64,000 bases of DNA from Paragyromitra xinjiangensis (Eukaryota; Ascomycota; Pezizomycetes; Pezizales; Discinaceae), in NCBI GenBank assembly GCA_038503065.1, contig JBCAMK010000009.1, positions 1,302,001 through 1,366,000 of the forward strand. Reading direction: 5' to 3'. Of this stretch, positions 31,652-42,589 are shown in pieces (position 1 is the stretch's first letter; every line of letters starts with the position of its first letter). The notes beneath the pieces are model-generated. The model was given only the letters and a program-made list of their open reading frames with translations, had not been told where the DNA came from and did no database searches. A program made the position numbers and the translations under genes.

Positions 31652-32786
31652 ATGGTAGAAAGAAGGATTCGATTTGTGTTCGGGTTTGAGAGTGAGTAAA
31701 TCCAGCATCATTTATATTGTAGCATCACTTTATGTATTTGTGTGGAGATTGCGGCAGAGCTAATTTGATTGATTGTTTCTATCAAAAGGGTTGGTTCCGT
31801 TTCTCGCATACCATCATGTTTTAATGGTGCTTATCCTCGTTGCCATTATATTGCTCTGTAAGTCTGTTTTGCTCGACTATGGCTGATGACCTTTCTGAGA
31901 GGTTTCTTCTGTGTTGAAAAGCATCGAATCGAATCGAGTTATCATTGTTTGACTAACTAATTATTTCCTTGAAGCTCTCTTACTCGCTGGCTGTTCATCA
32001 TCGAGCCCGCTAATACCCTCTATATTTTTGATAAATTTATGGTACGATCGATCATCGCCACAGTACGACCCTGCGCAAGTCGATCCAGGTGCATCAAGGG
32101 CTATTGGAAATATTGTAGGAAATGCGCAGCTTGAAGCAAGAGTGGGGTAGGCGCAATTCATTGTCACAGAAAGTAGACCTGACTAATCCTTTCATAGCTA
32201 TTTCGGAATATGTATCAATCCCGACGGGTCTTCATGGTTATGCAGTGCCAATGCCTCTTCGCTTGCTGCCCAAGTAAATGTTGACCAGGACCCGCTTAAC
32301 TTGATCTGGGTTGCACAGACCTTCAGAGAAAGCATTGTCTTTCCGTATCTTTTAATTATCGCCATCATTTTAGCGGCTGTAACACTTCTTTTGCTTGCTA
32401 CCTTCCCAGGATATGAGGAAGAATATGAGGGAGGGCCTGAGAGAAGACGACTACCAAGTCGGGCGGTATCACAAATTGCTTTAGCCGTCATATTTGTTGC
32501 AGCCATTTTTGTGCTGGTATCAGTGCTCTGGCAGCACACTGCTAGCGTAGCCGCAGCGACTATTGCAGAAAACTTGGGGAACGGATCAGTTGCAACAGGG
32601 GTTGGTGTGACTGCTATGGTACTTGGATGGTTTGGCTTTGCATTATTGATTATAGTTACAATAGGGTTGCTGGTTATGTAAGTTCGGTCAATCCCTCATC
32701 TACATATTGTTCTACTACTAATTTTCACACTTCAAAGGATTCTATCAATGCACCTAGTGGAGAAACTTACAGACGCCGATCTCTAG
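31652..32786 (+). CDS. Fig1-family Ca2+ regulator and membrane fusion protein
   Basis: Five exons: 31652-31691, 31789-31857, 31975-32146, 32198-32677 and 32738-32786, giving 269 aa. All introns are GT-AG, and the frame is kept across every junction. The product has four predicted membrane segments: one near residues 16-38, then PYLLIIAIILAAVTLLLLAT, VSQIALAVIFVAAIFVLV and MVLGWFGFALLIIVTIGLLV. An extracellular domain between the first and second has the Fig1 hallmark GYFGICIN...WLCS. In yeast, Fig1 supports low-affinity Ca2+ uptake and cell fusion in mating; related proteins in filamentous ascomycetes affect growth and sexual development. The start is the first in-frame ATG with a short 40-bp exon. 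The function is by family resemblance; no experiment is implied. Confidence 0.85.
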
Positions 32787-33557
32787 GCCTGACGGGATTA
32801 TTTGTAATTGCTTCAACAGTCGTCTCCTGGCGCATGCGCGAAGGAGGGCGAATTATGCGTTTGGATATCACATTCGGGATATTTTTCCGGTTGATATTAT
32901 AGGTCAATGCTTTCCTTTTTGGCGATAGAAAGCCACGGGTTTTACGATTGATATTAAGCGACTACGAGTTTTTTTGGTGTCTTTTTATTTCACCAAGTTT
33001 TGTTCATTTTTTCGGGTTGGGTGTCTTTTCATATTATGGGGGTAAGGGTGAATATAGGCGGATCATTTCCTAGTTTTTGGAACGATTTATGTAATGATAT
33101 GAGCATTTGGGTTTTCTTAGGTAAGTGGTAGAGTAAGTGTTAATGATGCCTGAAGGCAAATGGTTTCGAAATCAAAAGCGAGCATGCGAGAGTACAACAG
33201 ACCGTCATATATTAGTAACTGAGACACGAATATCTGAGAGGCGTGCAGTAGTCTCGCATCACCTTTACTCGAAAGCCGTGAGCCATTTGGGGATCTGGGG
33301 TAATAAGACAATCGATTTGAATCTGAGAGGATACGGATGCTTCAGGTGTTTTTAGGGTGCCTAAATGAGGTGTGAGGTCGGAGGATTCAAGTATTTATAC
33401 GTGATACGTGATACGTTGCCAAATCTCTGTGTCCTGTATTATAAGGATAAGTCTTGCGCCGATCTTTCCTACCACGTATGGTGAGGGTGTTGCACTACAA
33501 TCCGGATCATCTTTGGCCTAAGCAGTAAATAGAGTGAATCTAATTTTTGTTCTACTA
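32787..33557. other. Downstream intergenic region, no gene seen
   Basis: AT-rich stretch after the Fig1-family gene, probably its 3' UTR and terminator. A short direct repeat ACGTGATACGTGATACGT stands near 33397-33414. No coding sequence is supported. Confidence 0.5.
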
Positions 33558-33750
33558 CAGTACAATCGCTCTATAAGAATACTGTCGGGGCCGAGAGTGC
33601 AGAAGAATATTCTTATAAGAAGAGTGATCTAACCCAATAAAGAAAGTTTATAGGGGAGGCTTTACCAAATACGGACTAGGGAGTTAGTTTCAGGGAGCGC
33701 TCCACTAAGAATATTCTTATAAAAAGTATTCTTATAGGGCGAGTGTACTG
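33558..33750. mobile_element. Pogo/Fot-like MITE
   Basis: 193 bp with terminal inverted repeats of about 26 bp: CAGTACAATCGCTCTATAAG at the left, and CAGTACACTCGCCCTATAAG when the right end is read in reverse complement. TA flanks both ends (33556-33557, 33751-33752), the target duplication of Tc1/mariner-pogo elements. No coding capacity. The CTATAAGAATA pattern is repeated inside. Confidence 0.8.
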
Positions 33751-33971
33751 TATTATAAAATTAGTCCAGTGAATCGCTAGAGCGCTACCTAACAAATATA
33801 ATCCTGCTTGATGGGCTGTCAATTGAGTTTCTGGGTTCCTGGCAAAAACACCAAATGTCTTTTTTGCCGTAACTCCACTACTCCTAGAATTCTTTTGGAG
33901 TCGCCTCGTCTAATTGCACTATTTTAAGCTGCGCTTAAGGTTCCTTTACGATACTCGATATTGAATATATA

Positions 33972-34380
33972 CAGTGCTTCCCTACCTACCGGCGCTCCCT
34001 CGGTAGCGGCGCGGCGTTTGGGCCACTAAATTTCAGAAGCACTGAAAACAATTGTCAAAATCTGAAAAAAAATTCAGGTTGAAGAATAATATAAGTAAAG
34101 TAATATAGGTAATATAAGAGAAAATCTAATGTGTGCAATTGTTTCTGGTTGCAATAGCCCAACTCTGGGGTTGGGGTTTCGTGCCAGCTTGTGTTGAGGG
34201 CTGCAAGAATAGAGACACAGCCTAAGCCGGTAAAGTTCGTACAAACTGAACCCAGTAGAGTATACACCAGATATTATACTATCATGCTATAAATTTTCAG
34301 CACATCCTGCCGATGCTTGTTGGGAAAGTTCAAAATGCTGCGATGTTACTAAGGGAGTGCCGGTAGGTAGAGAACCACTG
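33972..34380. mobile_element. Tc1/mariner-like MITE
   Basis: 409 bp bounded by inverted repeats CAGTGCTTCCCTACCTACCG (33972) and, reverse-complemented from the right end, CAGTGGTTCTCTACCTACCG (34380). TA on both sides (33970-33971, 34381-34382) fits a TA target duplication. There is no ORF of note. Confidence 0.75.
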
Positions 34381-34773
34381 TACCTACATGTGATTTGAAC
34401 CATTCTTTCATTATTACAGCGGTAGCAACTGGGGTGGGAATAAATTACTGCTTGGCAACTATCGAAATCATCCAGTTGTAACACAAGTGGGAGCAATAAT
34501 TTATCCCAGCCTAAGTAGTTCAGGAATATTCTAGGGACTAGTATAGGGATACAGCCGTTTCAAATATAAACGCCAATTTGATGTCAGGAGAACTTTTATG
34601 TAAGATACTAAATGGTCTTAGGGTTCTGCCTACATGGTACATGTAGTGGTGAACCCGCTAGTGCTGGCATTGCCGCATTGTAAAGAACTAACTCGGGAAA
34701 TATGGCCTGACACTACATGTACTCCAGAATGATTACTGCGTGTAAGCCACATGGTCATACTGGATGTACTCGA
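34381..34773. other. Intergenic stretch with a 12-bp inverted repeat
   Basis: No gene. GTACATGTAGTG (34637-34648) and CACTACATGTAC (34711-34722) form a perfect inverted repeat that may be a decayed unit of the array that starts at 34774. Confidence 0.45.
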
Positions 34774-35825
34774 GTGTAGGGGTAAGTCTGGCGGCAGGTG
34801 GCGGTGCCAGTAAGAAATCCCAACCTCCACAACTCCCTGAGAGGCCTAATAAAAAAGTCTAAGGGAGCAAGAATGCTATGTATTAAACATCAAACAAATT
34901 TAGTTGGTAAAAGTATGGAATTCAAACGAGCTTGAGCCCACTGAGAAAATAGCTGCACCGCCACCTGCCGCCAGACTTTTTTTTTAATTATGAGTTTATT
35001 ATAACTATAAAATAGCTACAAAAGGATAGACCCTTTATGGGTACATGTATTCATCCTACGGCATGGATATGCCGCCAGACTTACCCCTACACCTGAGTAC
35101 TTCGAGTGTGGGGATCAGTCTGTCGACAGGTGGCGGTGCAGCCATTTGCTTGAGAGACTCGAGCTCGCCCGAGTTTTTGGTTTTATTAAATAAACTAGGT
35201 CAATACCTTTCTTATATACATGTAGTGTTCTCTATTCATTATGCATTTTATTAGGCCTCTTAAGGTGTTGGGAAAGGGGGAAAAAACTAACATCTTCTGC
35301 CCACACCGCCACCTGTCATCAGACTTACCCCTACACCCGTAGTACTACGGGTGCCGGGGTCAATCTGTTGACACCTGGCGGTGGTGGCAGTGCAAGCACT
35401 CAGCCCTCTCACCCGCTCGATAAAGCTGGGAAGAATAGCTACTACGAAAGCATAAGTGTCTTGTTTGGAGAGTTTGATTAGAAACATATCAGGTGAGTTA
35501 CAGACTTTAATTGAAGTTTAAGGTGAATTATGGTATGTATTTACTCCAGTAGGCGCACCGCCACCACCGCCAGGTGTCAACAGATTAACCCGGCACCTGT
35601 AGTACTTCGGGAGTGGGGAAAAGTCTGTCACCAGGTAGCTGTGCTGGCAGTACGAAACTTGACCGCCAACTCAACTCAAGACTTAAAAATTTACAGCAAC
35701 CTTACAGAAAGTAAGAGATAGAGAAAATTAAAGGTTACTTAACAAAGGGGAGGCCCAGAGTGTTGAGGGTGAAGGCAAGAACCGCCCTAGCACCGCCACC
35801 TGGTGACAGACTTTCCCCTACACCC
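34774..35825. repeat. Array of four inverted-repeat units (U1-U4)
   Basis: Four consecutive units, each bounded by its own inverted arms: U1 34774-35092, U2 35106-35336, U3 35349-35597, U4 35611-35825. All arms share GGTGGCGGTGC at the inner end and a GTGTAGGGG-type outer end. The middle of the arm differs between units but matches within a unit. U1 arms are a perfect 34-bp match once a 92-bp insertion is removed; U3 arms match at about 41 of 43 positions. Linkers between units are 11-13 bp and all contain AGTAC. The interior of U2 resembles that of U1 in reverse (GAGAGGCCTAATAAAA). Most likely a tandem run of related MITEs. Confidence 0.75.
34979..35070 (-). mobile_element. Short retroposed insertion in unit U1
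   Basis: 92 bp between two copies of GCCGCCAGACTT (34967-34978 and 35071-35082), a 12-bp TSD. The insert starts on plus with a T-run, that is, a poly-A tail on minus. This is the signature of a LINE-type reverse transcription of a short RNA. The source RNA was not identified. Confidence 0.75.
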
Positions 35826-36361
35826 GTAGTACATACATGTATGATCCACTAGTTTGTTACGCTTTATTTGGGGTGGCGCGGCCCTAAGAGATTCTAGGCA
35901 CGTAATAATAACTTCCGCAAACTTGACGTCATTGTTTATTGTGTTCGCCCCGCTTCGTGTCCCACCAATATTCATCTTGGTTCGGGGTACTCTATAGGCC
36001 TCTGATTTTTGACAGCTTGTTTATCTCCAACCCCCTCAGCCTAAACTGCATTTAATCATTTTGCATAGGTACCTGACGTATTTACCCCTCCTCCCCGCTT
36101 ACTTCCTTCAGGAATGCCCCCCCCCTTCCGCCAGGAGTACTCTTCGTATAACAGATCTTTGTGCAAATTGCTTACCCCCGCGTAGGATCCCGCCTACTCC
36201 TCTTTTCGACTTCGATCATCTCTTTCAGCAGCTAGAAAGTTGTCATTTTCTTGCCTCGAGAGGAGTTCATGAGACGTTAACTTGACTTTTTTTGGCACTA
36301 AAATCTGAGGGCTATCACTCACCTCTGCGTGTTGAATTTATCTCCCTAGCATTCACCTATC
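35826..36361 (+). promoter_or_regulatory. TPS1 upstream region with STRE-like CCCCT motifs
   Basis: CCCCT occurs at 36032-36036, 36085-36089 and 36122-36126. In yeast CCCCT (STRE) mediates general stress induction, including of trehalose genes; the same role here is an inference. The leader is pyrimidine-rich with a C-run at 36117-36125. No gene is seen in this stretch. Confidence 0.4.
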
Positions 36362-38112
36362 ATGGCGACCCAATCAAATCTTATCATGGTTAGCAATCGC
36401 TTGCCTATATCCCTTAAGAAAAAGGATAACGGGGAGTATTCCTATAATATGTCTTCCGGTGGACTTGTCAGCGGTTTGTCTGGAATGACAAAAGACACAA
36501 CCTTCCATTGGTTTGGTTGGCCAGGATTGGAGGTTCCAGAAGGAGATGTGGAAAAGGTCACCAAAGAATTGGAAGAAAAGTATCAAGCCGTACCTATCTG
36601 GCTTCCTGACGAGATGGCTGATAGGCATTGTAAGTTATCTATGCTCGCTGGTCCCTCTTGTGGAGGCGGAGAAGCTAACTAAGTATGTCTGGGCATATAG
36701 ACAATGGGTTTTCTAGTAAGTAGCTGTAGGGAAGTTTTCCTTAGTTGTGAACTAATGGTATCTCTAGATTCGATTCTTTGGCCTTTATTCCATTACCACC
36801 CCGGAGAAATTAGCTTTGACGAGAACGCCTGGGTTGCCTATCGTGATGCGAATAGACTTTTTGCAAAGGCTGTTGCCAAGTCTGTCAAAGACGGTGATCT
36901 CGTGTGGGTCCATGACTATCATCTCATGCTTCTCCCAGCCATGCTTAGGGAAGAGATTGGCACATCGGTCAAGAATGTTAAAATCGGCTTTTTCTTACAT
37001 ACGCCATTTCCCAGTAGTGAGATATATCGTATTTTACCTGTGAGAGAGGAGATTCTGGAAGGCGTTTTGCATTGCGATTTGCTAGGCTTTCACACCTTTG
37101 ACTATGCTAGACATTTTTTGTCTTCTTGCTCTCGTATATTGTTTGTTAGCCCACTTTTGGAGTTTTTTCTTCTATAATTTCTGATACTAATTCGCTAGGG
37201 GTTTAACAACTACTCCCAACGGCGTGGAGTTTAAAGGCAAACTGCGAGCTGTCGGGGCTTTTCCGATTGGCATTGATCCGGACAAATTTACTGAAGGGCT
37301 GCAGAAGCAATCCGTTCAAGACAGAATTGCGCAACTTGAAAAGAAATTTCAAGGAGTAAAGCTCATCGTTGGCGTCGATCGTTTGGACTACATCAAGGGT
37401 GTACCGCAGAAACTGCATGCCTTAGAGGTATTCTTGACAGAACACCCGGAATGGATTGGAAAAGTGGTTCTTGTTCAAGTGGCGGTCCCGAGCCGAGGGG
37501 ATGTCGAAGAGTATCAAAATCTGCGTGCTGTTGTCAACGAACTGGTGGGCCGTATCAATGGTCGATTCGGTGAGAAAATAGCTTCAACTGTGCTTCTTTG
37601 AATTTTTGACTAACTATGATCCTAGGATCGGTGGAATTCATGCCTATTCATTTTATGCACAAAAGTGTAAATTTCGAGGAGTTAATATCTCTGTACGCTG
37701 TTTCCGACGTTTGCCTTGTCAGCTCCACCCGAGACGGTATGAACCTTGTATCCTACGAATATATTGCGACGCAGCAAAAGAGACATGGTGTCATGATCTT
37801 ATCCGAGTTTACTGGCGCCGCCCAGAGCCTAAATGGAAGCATCGTCGTCAATCCTTGGAATACGGAAGAGTTGGCAAACGCCATTCACGAAGCCATAACT
37901 TTGCCGCCGGATCTTCGAGAAGCTAATCACAAGAAGCTGTACGAGTATGTTACAAAATATACGAGGTAAATTTACTTCCCCTTCTCAATGAATTATGTTT
38001 ATCTAGTTCTGACTAGTAAACAAGCTCTTTTTGGGGTCAATCTTTCGTCGGCGAGCTTACCGCAATTTCCGAGCAAGCGGAGAAAGCAAATCAAATTGAT
38101 TCAAGCACCTAA
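36362..38112 (+). CDS. TPS1: Trehalose-6-phosphate synthase (GT20)
   Basis: Six exons: 36362-36629, 36701-36715, 36768-37140, 37199-37569, 37626-37965 and 38025-38112, giving 484 aa, the usual length of fungal Tps1. It transfers glucose from UDP-glucose to glucose-6-phosphate in the cytosol, the first step of trehalose synthesis. Conserved blocks in order: SNRLPISL near the N-terminus, GGLVSGL, HDYH at about residue 143, GFFLHTPFPSSEIYR, GFHTFDYARHF, GVDRLDYIKG at about 277, SSTRDGMNLVSYEY at about 378, and FWGQSFVGEL near the end. Introns are 52-71 bp, all GT-AG; exon 2 is only 15 bp. The gene appears intact. Upstream CCCCT motifs suggest stress control. It is flanked by MITEs upstream and LTR debris downstream. 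Confidence 0.97.
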
Positions 38113-38654
38113 TTGGGACAGATTTCGATACATCTCTACCACTTCGATATAACTTTACCTTCCTTTGCCGAGCGAGTCTTGGTATTTCTATTCCTAGCAA
38201 CCTTACTTGCAAATACGGAGGACTCTTGTTTTGATATCTAATGGTTTTACGATTGTTAGCTAGTTTGGAATAATTTTTGTTAATTTCGTCGACGGAAGAA
38301 TACATGTTGCTGGGGTGCAGGGAATTGAGGTCAGCAAGTAAGCTTCGTAGAAAAGCAAGTTTGTAGTCAAGAAATCGAGTGGGTGTCGACCAGCAATGTG
38401 TAGCCGGAATTGGAGATGTTAACAGCCCTAATTCGAAGAAGGCAGAGCCGCACCCTCAGAGCTGAAGATTGGTCAATTTCAACGCCTCTCCTAGTCAAGT
38501 GTGTGTGTGATAAATAAGTAGCGTTGGGTTATCCCTTAGTCTGGTAAAAAAATTCTGACCCCTCCTGTCAGTATGTGGCGGTCAGCAAAGTGGCTAAAAT
38601 CAAAGTTAAGTCAGGGGTAATATGGTCCGTGCACTATCAAGATCATGTAGTTAC
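38113..38654. other. TPS1 downstream region, no gene seen
   Basis: 3' UTR and intergenic sequence up to the first LTR of the right-hand transposon cluster. No ORF, repeat or RNA gene is recognised. Confidence 0.5.
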
Positions 38655-39387
38655 TGTAACGGACCCACAAGGCTGTTACATGCGAAAGGTAGAATAGACC
38701 CAGGCAGACGGAGAGGTACAAGGACCAGCATGAGTGGAGTAGCTACCACATGCCAGGGAACACCAGTACCCTGCTGACCTGGTGGTTAGGAACATCCAGA
38801 GCTGCTAAGGCTGATGAGCCTGTAGCAGATCTCTGATGACATCAAACACAGAGAAATGCGGTTGAGTTCCTAATCCACCTGTGCATACCCCATCAGCTAT
38901 GGCTGATAGGCAGCGCAACTGGGAGAACTATTCTAGCGGACACCTGACGCAACTATGCACTGATCAGTGCCATGCAAGTAGTCCTGCAAGACTAGGCTGG
39001 CGGATCATAGAGTCCTGACTGGTAAAGCAGTGCATGAGGAGCGGTTGCACATGAGGTGCAGAACCTCAGCGGATTGTGAGAGAACACTTCTGAAGGGACC
39101 CACCCATGATCACTGACAGGATTCAAAGTTAACCGGATCTCCCAGCTGAGTAGAACTGAGTACAGGCGGCGAGCATGCAGTACTACAAGTACTGGCGAGC
39201 CCCGCCACCAGTTGCTCTTCTCCATGTTCAATCAGAGACCTAGTGACGAGGATTACTGAGTTCCGCCCTTAAGATTATTGAGTATACTGCATGAAAATAC
39301 TTTAAGATCTCAGCCTGACTTTAGTATAAGCAATGGCCGTTTTCCGACCAAGCTTTAGCAGTTGTCTAGAGGACCACTCCCGCTACA
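38655..39387 (+). repeat. gypsy-1 family LTR, diverged
   Basis: 733 bp, TGTAACGG...CCGCTACA, same family as the gypsy-1 LTRs but with more substitutions and in the opposite orientation to gypsy-1a. The flanks GTTAC (left) and CCGGC (right) do not match, so this is a rearranged rather than a clean solo LTR. Confidence 0.85.
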
Positions 39388-40066
39388 CCGGCCACTCCCT
39401 GACAGCTTTAGAACAGGCTACAGGCCCAAAGCATGTGATAATGAAGGACGATAGAAAACAGAAGAATACCCTGAAAGTGGAGTGAGATGGAACATGACCA
39501 TGTGGAGGATTTCTGATTATAAGACTGTTTGAGTATTTCCCTATGATTGTACCCTGTCGATTGATATTCCATTCGTTTCTACTGTTTGGTAGAACTTTGA
39601 GATAAAAATTGTTATTTCCTCCTTTGTTAGTTATTGTGCGGTCATGGGGTTTCCTTTCACTGTATGCCATATCCATTACGGATTTATGCAATATGAGCAA
39701 TAAATAAATAAATCCCTGACAGCATTGACTTTCTTTTTGGACATAGAGATGCCATGCTCAGAGATGTTGTACCCCAAATATTCCACTTCTTTCAAATGAA
39801 AGAAGGACTTGTCAATGTGGGCATATAGGTTGGCTTCTCTGAGCCTTCCTAACACCTTCTTGAAAAGAAACTGGTGTCCTTCCATGTTTTCAGAGTATAT
39901 AAGTATATCATCTAAGTATACTATAACTCCAAGGTCTAGGAGGTCATGCAGAACCTCATTGATCATTGCCTGGAACAAGGAGGGCACATTGCACAGACCA
40001 AATGGCATGACATTGTACTCATACAAGCCATATCTGGTCCGGAAAGCTGTCTTCCACTCGTCCCCT
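39388..40066 (-). pseudogene. gypsy-1 pol fragment (reverse transcriptase)
   Basis: Minus-strand fragment of gypsy-1 RT: DEWKTAFRTRYGLYEYN, VMPFGLCN, VIVYLDDILIYSENM and SEHGISMSK are readable. It corresponds to about 12480-12830 of gypsy-1a. A 5'-truncated LINE (39407-39712) is inserted within it. It is inverted relative to the neighbouring LTRs, so it does not belong to them in simple order. Confidence 0.85.
39407..39712 (+). mobile_element. 5'-truncated LINE B 3' end (E1)
   Basis: 306 bp matching the 3' UTR of LINE B2, with a TAAA-type tail at the right end. The 11-bp TSD TCCCTGACAGC is at 39396-39406 and 39713-39723; the uninterrupted target is in gypsy-1a near 12484. It also has internal deletion relative to B2. 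The terminal hairpin is mutated (ATCCATTACGGAT). Confidence 0.85.
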
Positions 40067-40300
40067 TTTGGGCTACAGGCCCATAGCATGTGATGGTGAA
40101 GGACGATAGAAAACTGATGAATACCCTGGAAGTGGGGTGAGATGGAACATGACTGTGTGGAGGATTTCTGATTATAAAAACTGTTTGAGTATTTCCCTAT
40201 GATTTTACCCTATCGATTGATATTCCGTTCGTTTCTACTGTTTGGTAGAACTTTGAGATAAATTGTTATTTCCTCCTTTGTTATCTTTTATGTTATTTGT
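40067..40300 (+). mobile_element. LINE B 3' UTR fragment (E2)
   Basis: Matches the same LINE B 3' UTR as E1 (GGGCTACAGGCCCATAGC onward) but lacks the tail, because the gypsy-1b LTR begins at 40301. No TSD is recognisable. Confidence 0.7.
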
Positions 40301-41031
40301 GTAACGGACCCACAAGGCTGTTACATGCGAAAGGCAGAATAGACCCAGGCAGATGGAGAGGTACAAGGACCAGCATGAGTGGAGTAGCTACCACATGCTA
40401 GGGAACACCAGTACCCCGCTGACCTGGTGGTTAGGAACATCCGGAGGGGCTAAGGCTGACGGGCCTGTAGCAGATCTCCAATGACATCAAACACTTAGAT
40501 ATGTGGTTGAGTTCCTAATACACCTGTGCATGCCCCACCAGCTATGGCTGATAGGCGGTGCAACTGGGAGAACTATTCTAGCTGACACCTGACGCAACTA
40601 TGGACTGATCAGCACCATGCAAGTAGTCCTGTAGGACTAGGCTGGCGGATCATAGAGTCCTGACTGGTAGAGCAGTGCATGAAGAGCGGTTGCACATGAG
40701 GAGCAGAACTCCAGCGGAATGTGAGAGAACACTTCCGAAGAGACCCGCCCATGATCACTGACAGGATTCAGGGTTAACCAGATCCCCCAGCTGAGTAGAA
40801 CTGAGTAGAGGCGGCGAGCATGCAGTACTACAAGTACTGGCGAGCCCCGCCACCAGTTGCTCTTCTCCATCTTCAACCAGAGACCTAGTGACGAGAATTA
40901 CCGAGTTCCGCCCTTAAGATTATTGAGTATACTGCACGAAAATACTTTAGATCTCAGCCTGACTTTAGTATGAGCAACGGCCGTTTTCCTACATAGCCTT
41001 AGCAGTTGTCTAGAGGACCACCCCCGTTACA
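40301..41031 (+). repeat. gypsy-1b 5' LTR
   Basis: 731 bp, TGTAACGG...CCGTTACA, close to the gypsy-1a LTRs read in reverse complement. Confidence 0.92.
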
Positions 41032-41071
41032 GTATAATCTTAAGGACTCAGTCACCTTGAGATCACCCATC

Positions 41072-42589
41072 ATGAGATCCTCCCGCAGATCCGAAACACC
41101 AGCGATCAATGCCCCGGTGCTTCCCCTTCAGATTACTTGGGAGAAGAAGGAACTAGCAGTAGGAGAGACAGACATGACCCAACTAGTCCACCGCCCGAAA
41201 TCCACTATCCAAAGACATATCCCAGGCATCTCCACTCCATGGACAGACACATCAAAAGTCACCATAGCTGATTTCTTTGACGCATTTCAAGACCATCTCA
41301 TGTCCCAGATCAACCTATCAGTTGGGGATACCACACAGACCATGAGAATGCTACAGGAACGGCAAGAAGTGGAGAACACCTTGTTAAGGGAGGCTGCCGA
41401 GTATTTGGACCAGAAAGTCCTCAATCTCCAGCAGCACCTACAACAGTTGCTGACGGACAAAGATGACCTCGCAACTGATCCTATGGATATAGACCCCCCC
41501 GAAGCAGTTGGAATCCCTGACTACATCGGAGCACTACAGCAGGCCATTACAGAAGGCCGCCTACACATCACCGCACCCCCGAAACCAGCGGCAGGGAGAG
41601 AAAGATCCAGTAGTGTCTTTCTCTCAGATACCTTCCCAATCACCCTACCCACCACACCTACCAATAAAGCAGACCCCCCATCGTTACCCCCCGCAGTTCA
41701 AAAACCAGCAGTTAGTTTCGCGCCCTCAGGCTCATCCTCAACTCCAATACCTCCGCAGACACCTAGAGGCCCCTTTTCTTATGGACCTTGGTCCCTTGCA
41801 GGTGGCAGTGGTTATACGCCACCACCCCTCGATAGTGGTAGCTCATGGCTACCCAGAGGAACATACCCAAGGCCCTCTGAAGAAAGGAAGGAAGGAGGAG
41901 AAAGTAGCGGAGGAAGAACAGGAAGAGAAACTAGTGAACAGCAAGGGCAGGGAAACGAAAACTAGGGAGGAGGAGCAGGAGGAGGTGATGGAAATATAGG
42001 AGTAGGAGGAGGAGGAGACCCCGGCGATAGTAGTAGCAGCAGCAGTGAAGGAGGGGCAGATAGGGATCCGAAGGAGTGGAAGAAGTATTTCCGCAAGAAG
42101 CAGCGGAAAGCAGAAAAGAAGATGTTGGAGATGATGGCTACAGTTTTCAGCAGTGGCACCGGTCCCACCTCTACTGGGAGCCTCAGGGGACGAGAACCCA
42201 AGGCACCTCAACCCAGCAAGTTCAAGGGAGAAGCTACTGATGTGGACTGATTCCTCCGGCAATGCGAAAATGTCTTCACCATTGAAGCTTCCAGTTTTCA
42301 GCAGGAATCAATCAAGATCCGCTACACTGGTAACCTTCTCGAAGGACATGCAGCAGTCAACTGGTATGAGGCCTACCATAACCTCATAGACCAAGGTGCT
42401 GCCGATAGAGCTGCAGGACGACCTGTTCAGCTTGACCCTCACTGGAACCATTGGGTTACCTTTTCCAATTCCTTCCGATCATCCTTTGGTGATAGAGTCA
42501 CCAGAGAAGAAGCGGTAGCTAAGTGGGATAAACTCTCCCAGACCGCTGGAATTGATGCTTTCCTGGACCAGATAGTCCAACTCATGTGG
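41072..42589 (+). pseudogene. gypsy-1b gag, truncated, two stops
   Basis: Starts at ATG 41072 (MRSSRRSETP). The N-terminal domain and Pro/Ser linker match gypsy-1a. A TAG at 41963-41965 stands where gypsy-1a has CAG, and a TGA at 42248-42250 (after EATDVD) stands where gypsy-1a has an Arg codon. Both fit C-to-T changes. Unlike gypsy-1a the repeat-rich middle stays in frame. Capsid region to LDQIVQLMW, then LINE B3. Confidence 0.88.

Larger units (their letters stand above)
40301..42589 (+). mobile_element. gypsy-1b, 5' part (LTR and gag), cut by LINE B3
   Basis: Second copy of the gypsy-1 chromovirus, on plus. It has a 5' LTR, the internal start GTATAATCTTA and most of gag, then LINE B3 starts inside gag after CAACTCATGTGG. 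The rest of the element is not in the window. Confidence 0.9.

Noticed and set aside
34774..35825. CRISPR-like or integron-like array between Fig1 and TPS1
   Set aside because: The repeats are inverted, long and few, the context is a eukaryotic chromosome, and no cas or integrase gene is near. A MITE array explains them better.
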